From contig CM066031.1 in NCBI GenBank assembly GCA_033557465.1, positions 1,067,868,444 through 1,067,932,443 on the forward strand: 64,000 nucleotides of DNA, given 5' to 3'. Below are positions 11,755 to 23,437 of the stretch, piece after piece (position 1 is the first letter of the stretch; each line of letters begins with the position of its first letter). The stretch comes from Ichthyophis bannanicus. Its lineage: Eukaryota > Chordata > Amphibia > Gymnophiona > Ichthyophiidae. Position numbers and translations under genes: made by a program. Below the pieces are notes generated by a model. The model worked only from the letters and a program-made list of their open reading frames with translations, had not been told where the DNA came from and searched no databases.

Positions 11755-12555
11755 TAGTCAGAAGGGAAATGCTAGGCAGATGGACATGAGGGGTGTTTTT
11801 AGAATGCCCAGAAGGGAAATACTGGGCAAATGGACACAAATGGGAGTGGAATGGATGGAAAAGAAATGCTAGGCAAATGGACACAAGGGGTTAGAATAGC
11901 CAGAAGGGAAATGCTGGGCAGATGGACACAAAAGAAGATGTATGGAATGGCTGGAAGGGAAATGCTGAGCAAATGGACACGAAGAGGGGTGGAATGGCTG
12001 GAAGGAAAATTCTGGGCAAATGTTGCACATGAGGGGGGCAGAGGGCAGATGCTAAATAGCAAACATGGAGGGGATGACATAAGGCAGATGCTACACACAA
12101 AGGGGGGGAGGGTGAAGCCAATTTCTGGACACACAATACTGGGGGTGGAAGGCAGATGCACAACACAGGTGGGGTGGTGGACAGATGCTGAATATAGGAT
12201 GGAGGCGAGAGACAAATATAGAGTGGAGAATATAAGGGGATGGAGAGCAGACGGTGGCTATGGAGTAGGGGTATATGCTGGACATATGGTAGAGGGTTTA
12301 GAGGGATAGAGAGCAGATGCTTGTCATGGGGTAGAAAGCAGAGGCTGGACATGGAGTAGAGGCCATAAAGGGATGGAGGACAGATGCTGAACACAGGGTA
12401 GTTGTCATAACGAATAAATGGCAGATGCTGGACATGGGATGGGGGATATAGGGCAGAGGCTGGACACAGTAGGTGTGGAGGGCACATGCTGGACATGGGA
12501 TGAGAGAAAGAGGAGATTCTAGGTATGAGGTGGGGAGAGAGGAGATGCTGAGTCC
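11755..12555. repeat. Purine-rich minisatellite, period about 40-55 bp
   Basis: Units such as CCAGAAGGGAAATGCTGGG followed by CAGATGGACACAA recur about every 50 bases from 11755 to 12010, then drift to a shorter GATGCTGGACATGGGGTAGA type up to about 12555. The array resumes after the inserted foldback element at about 13606. Open frames across it are artefacts of the repetition. Confidence 0.8.
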
Positions 12556-13605
12556 AAATAAATATAGTACACACATTCGCAATTGTCAGAGCAAGCAGGC
12601 ATGGAGCAAGGCGATGTACATCATAGAAGACAAGAGGAAGTCACAACAACTTTTATTGCATCTGCAGGTCTTGTCCTGCGTGGGCTGTGTTTCGGCAGCA
12701 GCCTTTCTCAGGGGTTTAGGGATCCTTTAGCAGACAAATATAAATTAAAAACATAGATTTCATTTGTTAAAATTTGATATACTGCTTTTAGACTAAAATA
12801 TCAAAGTGATTTCCAATAAAATGTAAAATCAGTACAAACATAAAGAGCAGGAAAAGAACATCATATTGCCCAAAGTGCATGTCAACATAAATAATACAAT
12901 CACTAAAATAATACAATAATATAAAAGTAGTACAAAATCAATAAAAGGATAATAAAACAAAAGAATAATAATATCTGAAGAGAGAAATACATGAATAGAA
13001 AACTTGAATAAAAGCTTTCATGAGTTAAATATATATAATTCATAAGATAGTGCTTACAACACCTCTTTATTTCAGACAGACCACCCCATTGTGGTTCTAC
13101 AATCCCCTTCCCCTCCTCTTTGTTTATTGCTTTTTAATTCACTCTAATAAATATGTACATTAACAGTAAAGTTGTATGATCTTTGTATTTTAACACTGTT
13201 GTTTTTTAATGCATTTATTTACTATTTCTTGTTTTAATGTTTTTATGGTGTTATAAGCACTATCTTATGATTTATATATATTTAACTAATGAAAACTTTT
13301 TATTCAAGTTTTTTAATTCATGTATTTCTCTCTTGAGGTATTATCATTTTTTTGTTTTATTATCCTTTTATTGATTTTGTACTATTTTTATTTTAATGTA
13401 TTATTTTAATGATTGTATTATTTATGTTGACATGCACTTTACGCAATATCTATGTTTTTAACTTATGTTTGTCTGTCTGCTCAAGGGTACCTACACCCCT
13501 GATGAAGGCTGCTGCAGATACAATAAAAGCTGTTGTTACTTCCTCTTGTGTTCCCTATTGTTTATATCATCTTGCTCCATACCTGGTTGCTGAGAGGAGG
13601 GAAGC
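12556..13605. mobile_element. AT-rich inverted-repeat element with Penelope-like motifs
   Basis: It splits the minisatellite. Inner arms 12880-13073 and about 13245-13445 are reverse complements (for example ATAGTGCTTACAACACC / GGTGTTATAAGCACTAT). Outer arms also pair: GAGGAAGTCACAACAACTTT at 12633 against the inverse at about 13525-13550. The outer part holds a hammerhead-like core (see 12660-12725). Inverted terminal repeats of this type, with a hammerhead motif, occur in Penelope-like elements; the class is inference. No endonuclease or reverse transcriptase remains. Confidence 0.55.
12660..12725 (-). other. Degenerate hammerhead-ribozyme-like motif
   Basis: On the minus strand this reads CCCCTGAGAAAGGCTGCTGC followed by CGAAACACAG. 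That has a helix II (GGC-TGCT-GCC) and the GAAA core strand, with the CUGAUGA core degraded to CTGAGAA. The opposite arm at 13497-13518 (plus strand) has an intact CTGATGA and AGGCTGCTGC but has lost the GAAA strand. Neither copy is complete, so activity is unlikely. Confidence 0.4.
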
Positions 13606-14090
13606 CTGATATGGGGTGGGGAGAGAGGAGATGCTGGGCATGAGGTGGGAAGAGAGGGGGATGCTGGACATGTGGTTGGGTGAAATGGGGAAATGCTGTA
13701 CACAGAGTGAGGGAGGGAGAGAGAAGGAATGCTGGACATGGTGGGGAGAGGATAAGAAAAGGGAGAGATGCATGAGATTGTGAATAGAGGGAGAAACAAG
13801 ACAGGGTAGGAGAGAAGGGGATGGATGCTGAACACGGAGGGTGGAAGAGAGAAAGAGAAAGGAAAGAGTTAGGGGCTGGGGAATAAGTGGCTGAGGAAGG
13901 ATAGAGAGATGGAGTGAGAGGGTTGTAAAAAGAGGGAGATTGAGAACTGGATATAAGAAAGAGAAATGAAATCTGAGTTGATAAAGAAAGAGAAAAATAA
14001 ATGGAAGAAAGTTGAAAGGAAAAATATCAATGTCAAAGATGAATGTAGGGGAACAAGTGAAGAAGATAGGAATGAAGACAAGTGCCAGGT
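13606..14090. repeat. Continuation of purine-rich minisatellite
   Basis: GGGGAGAGAGGAGATGCTGG-type units continue from the array that ends near 12555, then decay into A/G-rich sequence (GAGAAAGAGAAAGG) by about 14000. No gene. Confidence 0.7.
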
Positions 14091-14799
14091 GGATTGTCTA
14101 TATATTTCTACTTTGAATTTGTTATAAATTATTCTGTACTTGGTGAGGGTCTAACTGTGTTCTGCCTATGTGACCGAGACCATGTGTTCTGTTAGCATGA
14201 AGTTTCTCTCGGGTCAGTTTCTTCAAATGGGTTCGTTTTGCACATACCATGACAGTCATGAATTTCTCTTCTAAGCCTCAGGGTATGTGGAGTATGATCT
14301 CAATCTTTCAAATTTACTGCTAATGCTCTTGTAGCATAAAAGTAGCAGTACATTATCTCCTCTTTATCTGCAGAAGTCTACTAAACTATAGTCAATTCTC
14401 GTAATTTTTTCATTAATTTCTGTGGTTTATCTCTTGTTGCAGTGGTCTATGAACACACTCACAATGACCTTTATCCATGGCAGGGATGTTACCTGCATCT
14501 GCAGTATCGCTACCACCATTGTTAGCCCTAGTGCAGAGGCTATGAATGGGCACTTGGTATCCTGGGTGACGTGCAGCCAGCATGTATTTTTCTTTTTCTT
14601 TCCTACCATACTTCAATTGTAGTATCACCTGGCTGGGATTTAGTATAGATTTTGTACAACGGGGTCATCATGTAAAGGTACCCAACAAGACTTGGGGAGG
14701 GAACTATATTCTCTCCCTCTAATAGATACACAGCAATTCACTAACCACAGCTAGTAAATTTTATGCTGCACGTCCCTTTGACCGCTTTGAAGTTTCTAT
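14091..14799. other. Unassigned non-coding sequence
   Basis: AT-rich sequence between the minisatellite and the LINE relic. I see no open frame with protein-like composition, no tandem repeat and no clear element ends. Confidence 0.5.
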
Positions 14800-16205
14800 A
14801 TAGGAACAGCTGCAGGATCACATCGACCTGAATGCACCTCTCGACATCCATCAACACGGATTCAAACCACAGCACAATGTTGAAACTCTGTTAACCTCCC
14901 TGTTTGACAACCTCTTAAGAGTCATTGACAATATCAAAAAGGATTCTTGTTAATCTTTATGGACATATCGGCTGCGTTTGATACAGTTTCCCACAACATA
15001 ATGCTACAACGCCTATATGAAATTGTGTTGCGCAATAACACAATAAAATGGTTTGAATCATACCTCAGCAAGTGTGCTGAAAAGAAATCAATGCGATTCG
15101 ACGGACCACAAGGCATCCCTCAAGGATTCACCCTGTCATCCATCCTCTTTAACCTATACATACAGCACATATGCAACATCATCAAGCAACACAAGATGCA
15201 ACATCATCAAGCAACACAAGATGCACTACCACATTTACGCAGATGATATCATGGTATATATTTCTATCAACATACATGTACTGGACCTGTTGCCCATAAC
15301 TAAATGCCTTAAAGAAATGACTATATGGCTTACCAACAACAACCTGTCGGTGAACTACAACAGGACGGAAGCATTGTTCATCACCAGAAATACCACCTTC
15401 AACCTGCCACCAAAAATTTGCATCCAGGAAAAAATAATAGCAGTGAAGGAGGAAGTAAAATACCTGGGCGTTACCCTAGACAAAAATCTGAACCTTCAGA
15501 CCCACATCAGCAAAACAGCTGCAAAGGCTTACCATAGATTGAAGCTCATCAGGAGGCTCAAACCGATCCTAAACCAAGAGCACTTCCATATGGTATGCCA
15601 AGCAATCATCACTCCTATACTGGACTATGGTAACTCACTATATCAGGGGCTCCCTAAACAGGCCATCCCCCCATTCAACTTGGGCAAAATACGGCAGCCT
15701 GGATCATCACAAATACAGCAAGAAATTAACACATCACACCTATACTCCAACACCTACACTAGTTGCCCATCCATTCTCACCAAGATACAAAGCAACCCTG
15801 AATATATTCAAAATCTATAACAACATCTCAGCTGCTGCCCTTCAACACATATTAAGCAAGAATACCAGCACAAGGCCTAGGAGAGGTGGCATGGAAAACA
15901 AGATTATCACACCCACAGAGTACCAGAGAACCAATCAAGCCATGTCCAGAAGAGCACTGTCACTCTTTGCACCCCCGCTATGGAACTCACTGCCTGATGT
16001 TATGAGAGCCACGAGTGATTCCAAGGATTTCTGAAGGATGCTCAAGATCATATTATTCACAGAGTAATATGGACCCTCCCAAAGTCCATAGACATGGTTA
16101 CGATCACGATTACACACAGTCCACAATTTGAATATTGTAAAGTTATACTGTAAACCATTTTGATTGAAGGATAAGGTGGTATATAAAACCAGTTAAATAA
16201 ATAAA
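14800..16205 (+). mobile_element. L2/Jockey-like LINE relic, 5'-truncated
   Basis: Reverse-transcriptase landmarks run in order: LIFMDISAAFDTVSHN at about 14955, GIPQGFTLSSILFNLYIQ at 15115, YADDIMVYIS at about 15237 and VKYLGVTLDKNLNLQTHISK at 15460, then the post-RT LFAPPLWNSLPDVMR at 15970. The 3' end has GGTGGTATATAAAACCAG followed by TAAATAAATAAA. The endonuclease is missing. A 25-bp tandem duplication (15171-15220) shifts the frame just before the YADD box, and another frame change falls near 15650-15790. A second 3' end of the same family is at 44510-44770. Not functional. Confidence 0.8.
15171..15220 (+). repeat. 25-bp tandem duplication inside LINE RT
   Basis: ATGCAACATCATCAAGCAAC plus ACAAG occurs twice in a row with no mismatch. 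The unit length is not a multiple of three, so it shifts the reverse-transcriptase frame a few codons before the YADD active-site box. Confidence 0.95.
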
Positions 16206-16739
16206 ATCTGAAGTAATCTGGCGTTCAGTTTTCCAAATAGGTGTAAAGATGTTCTAAGGCTCATTGTGCCTTCACTTGGTTTGCAGCTTGTCATGCTGCA
16301 AGGGCTTGTGTGAATCAGTGATGCTGAGGGCTAAGCTATCAGTAGGATAACTACTGGCAGGGTCTCCCAAGATGGACAGGTCTTAGTTGAAGTGCCAGAC
16401 CAAGACAAACCACCGATCTGGGCAGCAGCAGAATTGGACGGAGTTGGCGGCGAAGGATCACATTTCTGTGACAATGGCAACAACACTAAAATTAAAATGC
16501 GCAGAAGAAAGGCCTGGCAATCTACTTCCATATCTTGCCATGAAAACCCAATGGATAGTCACAACAAAACAAATTGCACTATAGTGTTGGAAGATGAGAT
16601 CCACAGGTCGGAAGGCACTCAACTGGCTACTGGGGAGGAGCTGAAGACCTTTCAGAGTAAAGTCAGCATTTATGATGTGGTTGGATCAAAGCCCTAGGGA
16701 TGTCTGACTGCTGATGTAGCTGCTCATGAAATGAGGGTC

Positions 16740-17600
16740 AGAAGCTGCAAAGATGTCTTACATATTGGGACATGGAACATACGAAGCATGAACCAAGGGA
16801 CGATGGAGGTGGTCAAGAATGAAATGGAATGTGTACAACTTGATCTGTTGGGTGTCAGCTAACTGAAATGGACTAGCATAGAGCACTCTGCATCTGATGA
16901 TCACATGGTCTACAATGCTGGACATGAAAGACAAGGAAGAAATGGTGTTGCATTTATAATTAAGAAGAAACTTGCAAGAACTGTAATGAAATACAATGCC
17001 ATCAGTGAACGCTTAATTTCTATTCGCCAACAAGGAATGCCTATCAACACAATGATAATTCAAGTATATGCCCCAACAACAGCTGCAGAAGAGGATGAAG
17101 TTGATGAGTTCTACGAACAAATACATGCTGAAATTGACAGAACATGCAAACAGGATATTCTGATAGTCATGGGTGACTGTAATGCAAATGTTGGCAACAA
17201 AGAAGAAGGTAAAGTAGTTGGAAAGGATGCACTTGGCAACAGAAATGAAGCTGGAGAAAGACTGATAGAATTCTGTAAGACCAACAATCTATTCGTCTCA
17301 AACACCTTCCAGCAACACAAGTGGCGACTGTACATATGAACTTCACCCAATGGATTGTACAAAATTCAAATTGACTACATCTGTGGAAGTCAACGATGAA
17401 AAAGCTCTATAAAATCAACAAAGACAAAACCTGGAGCTGACTGTGATACAGATAACCAACTACTAGTATGCAAACTCAAGCTAAAGTTGAAAAAGAGCAA
17501 GCCACTCATGAATGCAGCAAAATATGACCTTGAGAATATACCACCAGAATTTAAAGACTGCCTGAAAAAATTGATTTGCTGCTTTAGATACAAATGACAG
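16740..17600 (+). pseudogene. RTE LINE endonuclease domain, decayed
   Basis: The apurinic-like endonuclease nicks target DNA to prime reverse transcription. Around 16760-16860 one frame gives TWNIRSMNQGTMEVVKNEM and LLGVS, the usual start of the domain. From 16905 a 144-codon frame continues with VAFIIKKKLART, QVYAPTT, and MGDCNANVGNK, the catalytic Asp/Asn block. It breaks near 17337, after which the expected Asp-His end (IQIDYICGSQR) is read in another frame. Several stops make it inactive. Confidence 0.75.
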
Positions 17601-17989
17601 AGCTCCAGAAGAATTATGGGATGACATCAAGAAGGTTTTGTTGGAAGAAAGTGAGAAGTCTCTACAAAAGATGAAAAAGCAAAAACAGCCAAAATGGATG
17701 ACTGAAGAAACTCTGAAAATTGCCCAGAAACCCAGGGAAACTAAGGCCAGAGGAGAAAGAGAGGCAATTGCAGAACTCAACAGGGATTTCCAATGTTCAG
17801 CAAGACAAGACAAGACAAGAAGTACTATAATGATGCATGCAAGGAAATAGAAGCAGAAACTATTAGAGGAAGAACAAGATCGGCTTTTCTAAAACTACCA
17901 GAGTTAAAGAAAGAATTCCAGCCTCAAATTGGAATGTCACAAGATGCTGAGAAGATCAAGAAAAGGGGAAAGAATATACAGAGTCATTA

Positions 17990-19190
17990 TGCCGTAAAGG
18001 TCAAGTGGACCAACAGCCGTTTCAACCTGTACCTTATGATCTGGAACCATTGGTTATGAAAGAAGAAGTTGAAGCAGCACTGAAAGCATTATTAAAGAAC
18101 AAAGCACCGGGTATTGATGGCTTTCCCATTGAAGTATTACAGCAATCTGATGCAGCTGTTACCATACTTACAAGGCTCTGCCAGGAGATTTGGAAGACAA
18201 CATCATGGCCAACTGACTGGAAAAGATCTGTGTTTAGACCATTTCTAAAGAAAGGTGATCCAACTGTCATGGAAATTATCGCACAATTGCTCTGATCCCA
18301 CATGCCAGCAAGATTCTACTGAAGATTATTCGGCAGAGACCACAACCATACCTGTAACAAGAACTGCCTGAAATGCAAGCAGGGTTCAGGAAAGGGCGAG
18401 GAACGAGAGACATCATCGTTGATATGAGATGGATCCTTAAAAAGACTAAAGAATACAAAAAGGATATCTATATGTGTTTTATTGACTACAGTAAGTTTTT
18501 TGACTGTGTAAACCATGAGAAACTCTGGACCACATAAAGAAGCATGGGTATACCAGAACACCTGATCGGTCTCTTGCACAACCTTTATATCAATCAAGAA
18601 GCAAAAGTTTGAATGGAACAAAGAGAAGCAGAATGGTTTAAAATCAGCAAAGGTGTACAACAGAGGTTGCATACTTTCCCCCTACCTGTTTAATTTATAT
18701 GCAGAACAAATCATCAGAGAAGCAGGACTATATGAAGACAACAGAGGTGTGAAGATTGGAGGGAGACTCATCAACATCCTTCGCTATGCTGATGATACCA
18801 CATTACTGGCTGAAAGTGAAGACGATCTGAAACATTTGCTTCTCAAGATCAAGGAACATTGTCTTAAAATGGGCCTGCACCTTAACGGTAAAAAGACAAA
18901 TATCCTGACAACTGGCAAAATCAATAAATTTATCATTGATGGAGAAGAAGTTGAAATAGTGGACAACTTTAACCTACTTGGATCAACTATCAATAAAGAA
19001 ACAATAAGCAATCAAAAGATCCGATGACGCATTGCTCTTGGCAGAATGGCTATGAAGGACCTAGACAAGATTCTCAAGAGCAGAGATGTCTCTCTCCATA
19101 CAAAGATTCAACTCGTTCAAGCCATGGTATTTTCACTAATGTTATATGGATGTGAAAGTTGGACAGTGAAAAAAAATAGACAGGAAGAAT
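17990..19190 (+). pseudogene. RTE LINE reverse transcriptase, decayed
   Basis: Fragments in order are ALLKNKAPGIDGFPIEVL (about 18085), a disrupted middle with QAGFRKGRGTRD and FIDYSKFFDCVN (18375-18510), then ILSPYLFNLYAEQII (18670) and ILRYADDTTLLAES (18775). The YADD catalytic pair is present. Frameshifts occur near 18290, 18350 and 18650 with scattered stops. The enzyme would copy element RNA at nicked chromosomal DNA; this copy cannot. The thumb region runs to 19190, where the hAT insertion follows shortly. Confidence 0.8.
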
Positions 19191-19619
19191 ACTGATGCCT
19201 TTGAATTATGGTGCTGGCGACGAATACTGTGTATACCAGTGATGGCTAACCTTTTTGAGCCCGAGTGCCCAAACTGCCGCACAAAACCAAAGAATTTCCT
19301 CAAAGTGCCAGCACGTCAATTAAACCTTAACAACAAGATTTTAGTATCTAAAAACTCTTTATAAAGTTGCCTGAACTATGTAACATCATTTGTAAAGGTT
19401 GGAATCTTTGTATTGTCAGAGAATCAATTTGATTCTCTCTCTACATCTGCTTTAACATAATAATCTTTCTCCTTTTGCTCTTTCCTCATTCCTATCTCAT
19501 CCACTCAAATTTTACCCCTCCATCCTCAATCCCCACTTAGTCTCCCAATACCCGGCCAATTGTACATTTTTCTTCCCTCCCACACAAAATATTTTTCCCC
19601 TCTCCATTTCATTCTCCCA

Positions 19620-21150
19620 GCCCCATCCCCTTCTAATCTCCCCCAACATCAGCTCCCTTTTAGTTCCAGCCCCACCCAGTATCCGCTCCCTTCTAGTCCC
19701 CTCATCAGTCCATTTCCAGTCCTAGCTCCCCCATCCATTTCCAGTCCTATCCGAGTCCCTTCATCAGCTCATTTCCAATACCAGCCTCCCATCAGCCCAT
19801 TTCTAGTCCTTTCCTAGCCCCACCATCAGCCCATGTTAAATCCTAGCTCCCCCCCCACTCAGCCCATTTCTAATCCAAGCCCCCCATGAGCCTACTTCCA
19901 GTTCTAGCCCCTCCATGAGTCCATTTCAATCCAAGCCCCCACCACAGCCCATTTCCAATCTTAGCTCCCCCAACACCCAATTCTCAGTTCTATCCTAGCC
20001 CATCCATCAGCCCAGTTCCTGTTCTAGCTCCCTCCCCTAAGAGCCCATTCCAAGCCCCCCTTCCCATCAGTTATTTGCAGTTCAAGCCCCCTTCCACTCA
20101 GCCCATTTCCATTCCAAGTCCCCCTCCCCATTAGCTATTTGCAGTTCAAGCCCCCCACTTCCCCTCAGCCCATTTCCATTCCAAGCCCCGTCCCCATCAG
20201 CTATTTGCAGTTCAAGCCCCCCCCTTCCCCTCAGCCCCTTTCCCTTCCCAGCCCCATCCCCCACAGCTCTTGGCAGTTCGAGCACCCTGCCCCTCAGCCC
20301 ATGTCCAGTCCTAGCAACCCCCCCAACCCATTACCAGTCCTAGCCCCCCATAGCCCACTCCCAGTCCTAATCCCACCAGCCCATTTCCAGTCCTAATCCC
20401 CCATCACCCAATTTTCAGTTTAAGCCCCCCCATAGCCCATTACCAGTCCTAACCTCCCCATCAGCCCACTCCCAGTCCTAATCCCTCATCACTCAATTTT
20501 TAGTTTAAGCCCTCCCATAGCCCATTACCAGTCCTAACCCCCCATCAACCCACTTCCAGTCCTAATCCCACCAGCCCATGTCCAGTGCTCATCCCCCATC
20601 ACCAAATTTTTAGCTTCACCCCCAGCTGCGATCATCACCCCTAACACCCCCCCCAGTGCCCATCACCACTCCTAACCCCCCAGCCCAGTGCCCATCACCA
20701 CTCCTAACCCCCCCAGCCAGCCCAGTGCCCATCACCACTCCTAACCCCCCCCAGCCAGCCCAGTGTCCATCACCACTCCTAACCCCCCCAGCCAGCCCAG
20801 TGCCCATCACTACTCCTAACCCCCCCAGCCCATCCCAGCCCAGCCCAGCCCATCACTATTCCTAACCCCCCCCAGCCCAGCCCAGCCCATCACCACTCCT
20901 AACCCCCCCAGCCCAGCCCATCACCACTCCTAACCCCAGCCCAGCCCATCACCAATCTTATCCCCCCCCAGCCCAGCCCAGCCCATCACCACTCCTAACC
21001 CCCCCAGCCCAGCCCAGCCCAGCCCATCACCACTCCTAACCCCCCCCCAGCCCAGCCCAGCCCAGCCCATCACCACTCCTAACCCCCCCCAGCCCAGCCC
21101 ATCCCATCACCACTCCTAACCCCCCCCAGCCCAGCCCAGCCCAGGGAAAA
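19620..21150. repeat. CCC-rich minisatellite of hAT-a
   Basis: Degenerate units of about 20-35 bp built on AGCCCATTTCCAGTCCTAGC up to about 20610, then a tighter array built on CCCATCACCACTCCTAACCC to 21140. The strand is very pyrimidine-rich, so G-quadruplex formation on the other strand is plausible. Confidence 0.9.
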
Positions 21151-21475
21151 TTAAAAAAAAAAGAAAACCTGTCTGTTGCCGCTGTCGGGGCTGCCGCGGC
21201 AGAATCGAGCGTGCCGCGGGGCCCCCCTGTATCCGGCAGAGCCTGCCCTCCCCGTAGCAGCTCTCTCTTTGGAGCTGCAGTCAGACGCGCCGGCTTGCAG
21301 AGCGCAAGGGAAGAGTTTCTCCCTCGCTGCTCTGTTAAGCCCGCGGGGGCGAAAGAGAGAGCTGCTACGGGGAGGGCAGGCTCTGCCGGGTACAGTGGGG
21401 CCCCGCGGCACGCTCGATTCTGCCGCGGCGGTCCCGACAGCGGCAGCAGACAGGTTTTTTTTTTTTTTTTTTTCA
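21151..21475. repeat. GC-rich long palindrome of hAT-a
   Basis: About 21165-21290 pairs with about 21345-21458: CCGCGGCAGAATCGAGCGTG against CACGCTCGATTCTGCCGCGG, and GCAGAGCCTGCCCTCCCCGT against its inverse. Poly-A and poly-T runs flank the arms. The same palindrome type recurs at 32250-32665, 35500-35925 and 50155-50525. Confidence 0.9.
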
Positions 21476-21573
21476 ATTTTACTTAATTGCGGACCTTCCC
21501 GCGTGCCAGCTGCAAGGCCTTCGCGTGCCACAGCTGGCACGCGTGTCATAGGTTCGCCATCGCTGGTGTATAC

Positions 21574-21895
21574 CATGGACTGCACGAAGAACAAACCAGT
21601 CAGTCCTAGAGGAGATCAAAGCCAAAGCTTTCTTTACAAGCTCAAATGACAAGATTTTGACTTTCATACTTTGGACACATCATGCGAAGAAAGATCATTT
21701 GAGAAAGACATCATGCTTGGCAAGGTAGAAGGTCAACTCAAAAGAGGAAGGCCAGCAATGAGCTGGATTGATACAATAACAGCAGCTATGGGTGCCACTC
21801 TGTCAACAATGAGATGCCTGACTGAAGACCAAACACAGTTTAGGACAATTATTCAGAGGGTCGCCAAGAGTCGACACCGACTTGACGGCACTTAA
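21574..21895 (+). pseudogene. RTE LINE C-terminal end after hAT
   Basis: After the hAT element the coding sequence resumes in pieces, ending GRPAMSWIDTITAAMGATL and IIQRVAKSRHRLDGT with a stop at 21893-21895. This is the C-terminal tail region of RTE reverse transcriptases, followed at once by the AAC-repeat tail. It joins the 19190 fragment if the hAT and one copy of its duplication are removed in thought. Confidence 0.7.
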
Positions 21896-21917
21896 CAACA
21901 ACAACAAGGCTCAATGT

Positions 21918-22773
21918 AATATTTATGGTGCTTCTCTTTTCTGGGTAGACTTCTTATAGTGTTAAATTTAGAAGCTAGTGTCCTTATGGCATGTTAGATT
22001 TACTTTATAAGTCTTCAGTGACTTTTGTAGGGTTTTGTGTTAGTTCACAATCTGCTTGGTACTGGAGAGGCTGTTAATGAGATGATACCAGAATCAGATT
22101 TCTTTTTTCTTGTACGTTGGGTTCTATGGTGAAATATCTTAGTTCTGCTCTGAACCTACTGTTGGAGGAGGGGTTTTGTTGGATGCAAAACAAATGTTCA
22201 AAAAGAAAAATAGAGAACCATAGCACAGTTTCTAACACTAAAATAAAATTAGCTAAATTCATCGTTCTACAGTCAAAATGCTTCCAAAATAAATTCAGTC
22301 ACACTTTACTAAGTCTGGGTTGTTGAGAATTAAAATGATACTTAAAATTGTTTATTGGCTTTAGTTTTCAATTTGTACTACTGGGTCAGTATATACGACC
22401 TCGACTTCGGAAGTGCTAAAGATATGTGAATTATAATGGGAAGGGATCTAAATTTAAACCATAAATTACTAAAATATATGCACATCTTCGACTGGATTTG
22501 TGATAAATCTATCTTTTTGTTTGGACAGTATTTGCTTTTGAGGCAAAACAATTAATGAATGATGCAATTTGAAGGTGCTATTGCGTCATATATTATATGA
22601 ATTGCATAATGTTATTCCCAGACTCACTCAGCCAATCCTAACAGTTTAATTACATCACTCTGCAGAGCAAATTGCACAATATTTTTTTTAATGAACATGA
22701 CGTGTTAGTAGTATTTTGGCTGTAGACCAGTCTTCTTTCTGTTCGATTTTTTTCTGTTTAGCCAAAGTGAGAG
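21918..22773 (+). other. AT-rich sequence upstream of M1, no gene
   Basis: No open frame of interest. By comparison with M2 the 5' end of M1 should be within about 500 bp of 22774, but I could not find the CACAGGTACACTA-type end, so it is lost or displaced. Confidence 0.4.
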
Positions 22774-23437
22774 ATGCCTTGTAATTGTTTGAACTATGCA
22801 AATCACTTCTGCCACATTTGTGGTGAAGTGACTTTTGCATCACAAAAATGCATTACTATCGCTTTGATCAGGGCCGGATTTACCTTGAGTGAGGCCCTAC
22901 GCCAACAAAAATTGTGGGCCCCCAGCAGGGGCGGCCCAAGGGGGGTGCGGGGCCTTGTTTGCATAAGGGGCCTCATTTGCATAATGTTACCATATACTAA
23001 CTTTTAGTAAACGTGCCTCTTAATGAGTGTATGGATAAAGAAAGACTAAAAGATTTCTACATTACTATAATCCAGTGCCAACTGCCAGACACATTAGGAA
23101 CTACTACAAACACTGCCCATTTAGAACCCATAGCAAACTCGCCGTATCCTAACAGCACTACCAGGACTCACAAAGCACCATACTCTACCAATCAAAAGGC
23201 AACACTGCAAATATTAAACCAATACATTTCAGAGAACAACAATACATGACCTACTGGGGAAAGAGAACAAGTGGCATTGTCAAATAGGAATTATATAAAC
23301 AGAACACCTCAGCTCAGTTACACATGCAGAACATAGACCATCACCAAACAAGTAATCACAATTTAGAAACAGGAAGACAATAATTAAACTGGGAATCCCA
23401 AAAGCCAAACTTGGAATGTACAACACTGTAGAAATAA

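Larger units (their letters stand above)
19237..21565. mobile_element. Non-autonomous hAT element (hAT-a)
   Basis: It starts CAGTGATGGCTAACCTTTTT and ends with the inverse GGTTCGCCATCGCTG. GTGTATAC occurs exactly on both sides (19229-19236 and 21566-21573), the 8-bp duplication typical of hAT. Inside are about 200 bp of a CT-rich module shared with the other hAT elements (TCTCTCTACATCTGCTTTAA), a CCC-rich minisatellite and a GC-rich palindrome. There is no transposase. It lies in the RTE LINE. Confidence 0.95.
16268..21905 (+). mobile_element. RTE (BovB-like) LINE, split by hAT
   Basis: It contains an apurinic endonuclease, a reverse transcriptase with YADD box and a 3' end running ACTTGACGGCACTTAACAAC into an AAC repeat, typical of RTE elements. 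Flanks AAGGCTCATTGT (16256-16267) and AAGGCTCAATGT (21906-21917) look like a target-site duplication with one mismatch. Stops and frameshifts are frequent. A hAT element (19237-21565) separates the last part of the coding region. A related fragment is at 49352-49806. Confidence 0.8.

Noticed and set aside
20616..20865. Possible CRISPR-like array of short direct repeats
   Set aside because: The units are contiguous and degenerate without unique spacers, in a vertebrate repeat; it is a minisatellite.
21036..21650. Overlapping frames on both strands with near-identical peptides
   Set aside because: Explained by the long palindrome; the same holds at 32246-32693, 35498-35797 and 50136-50558.
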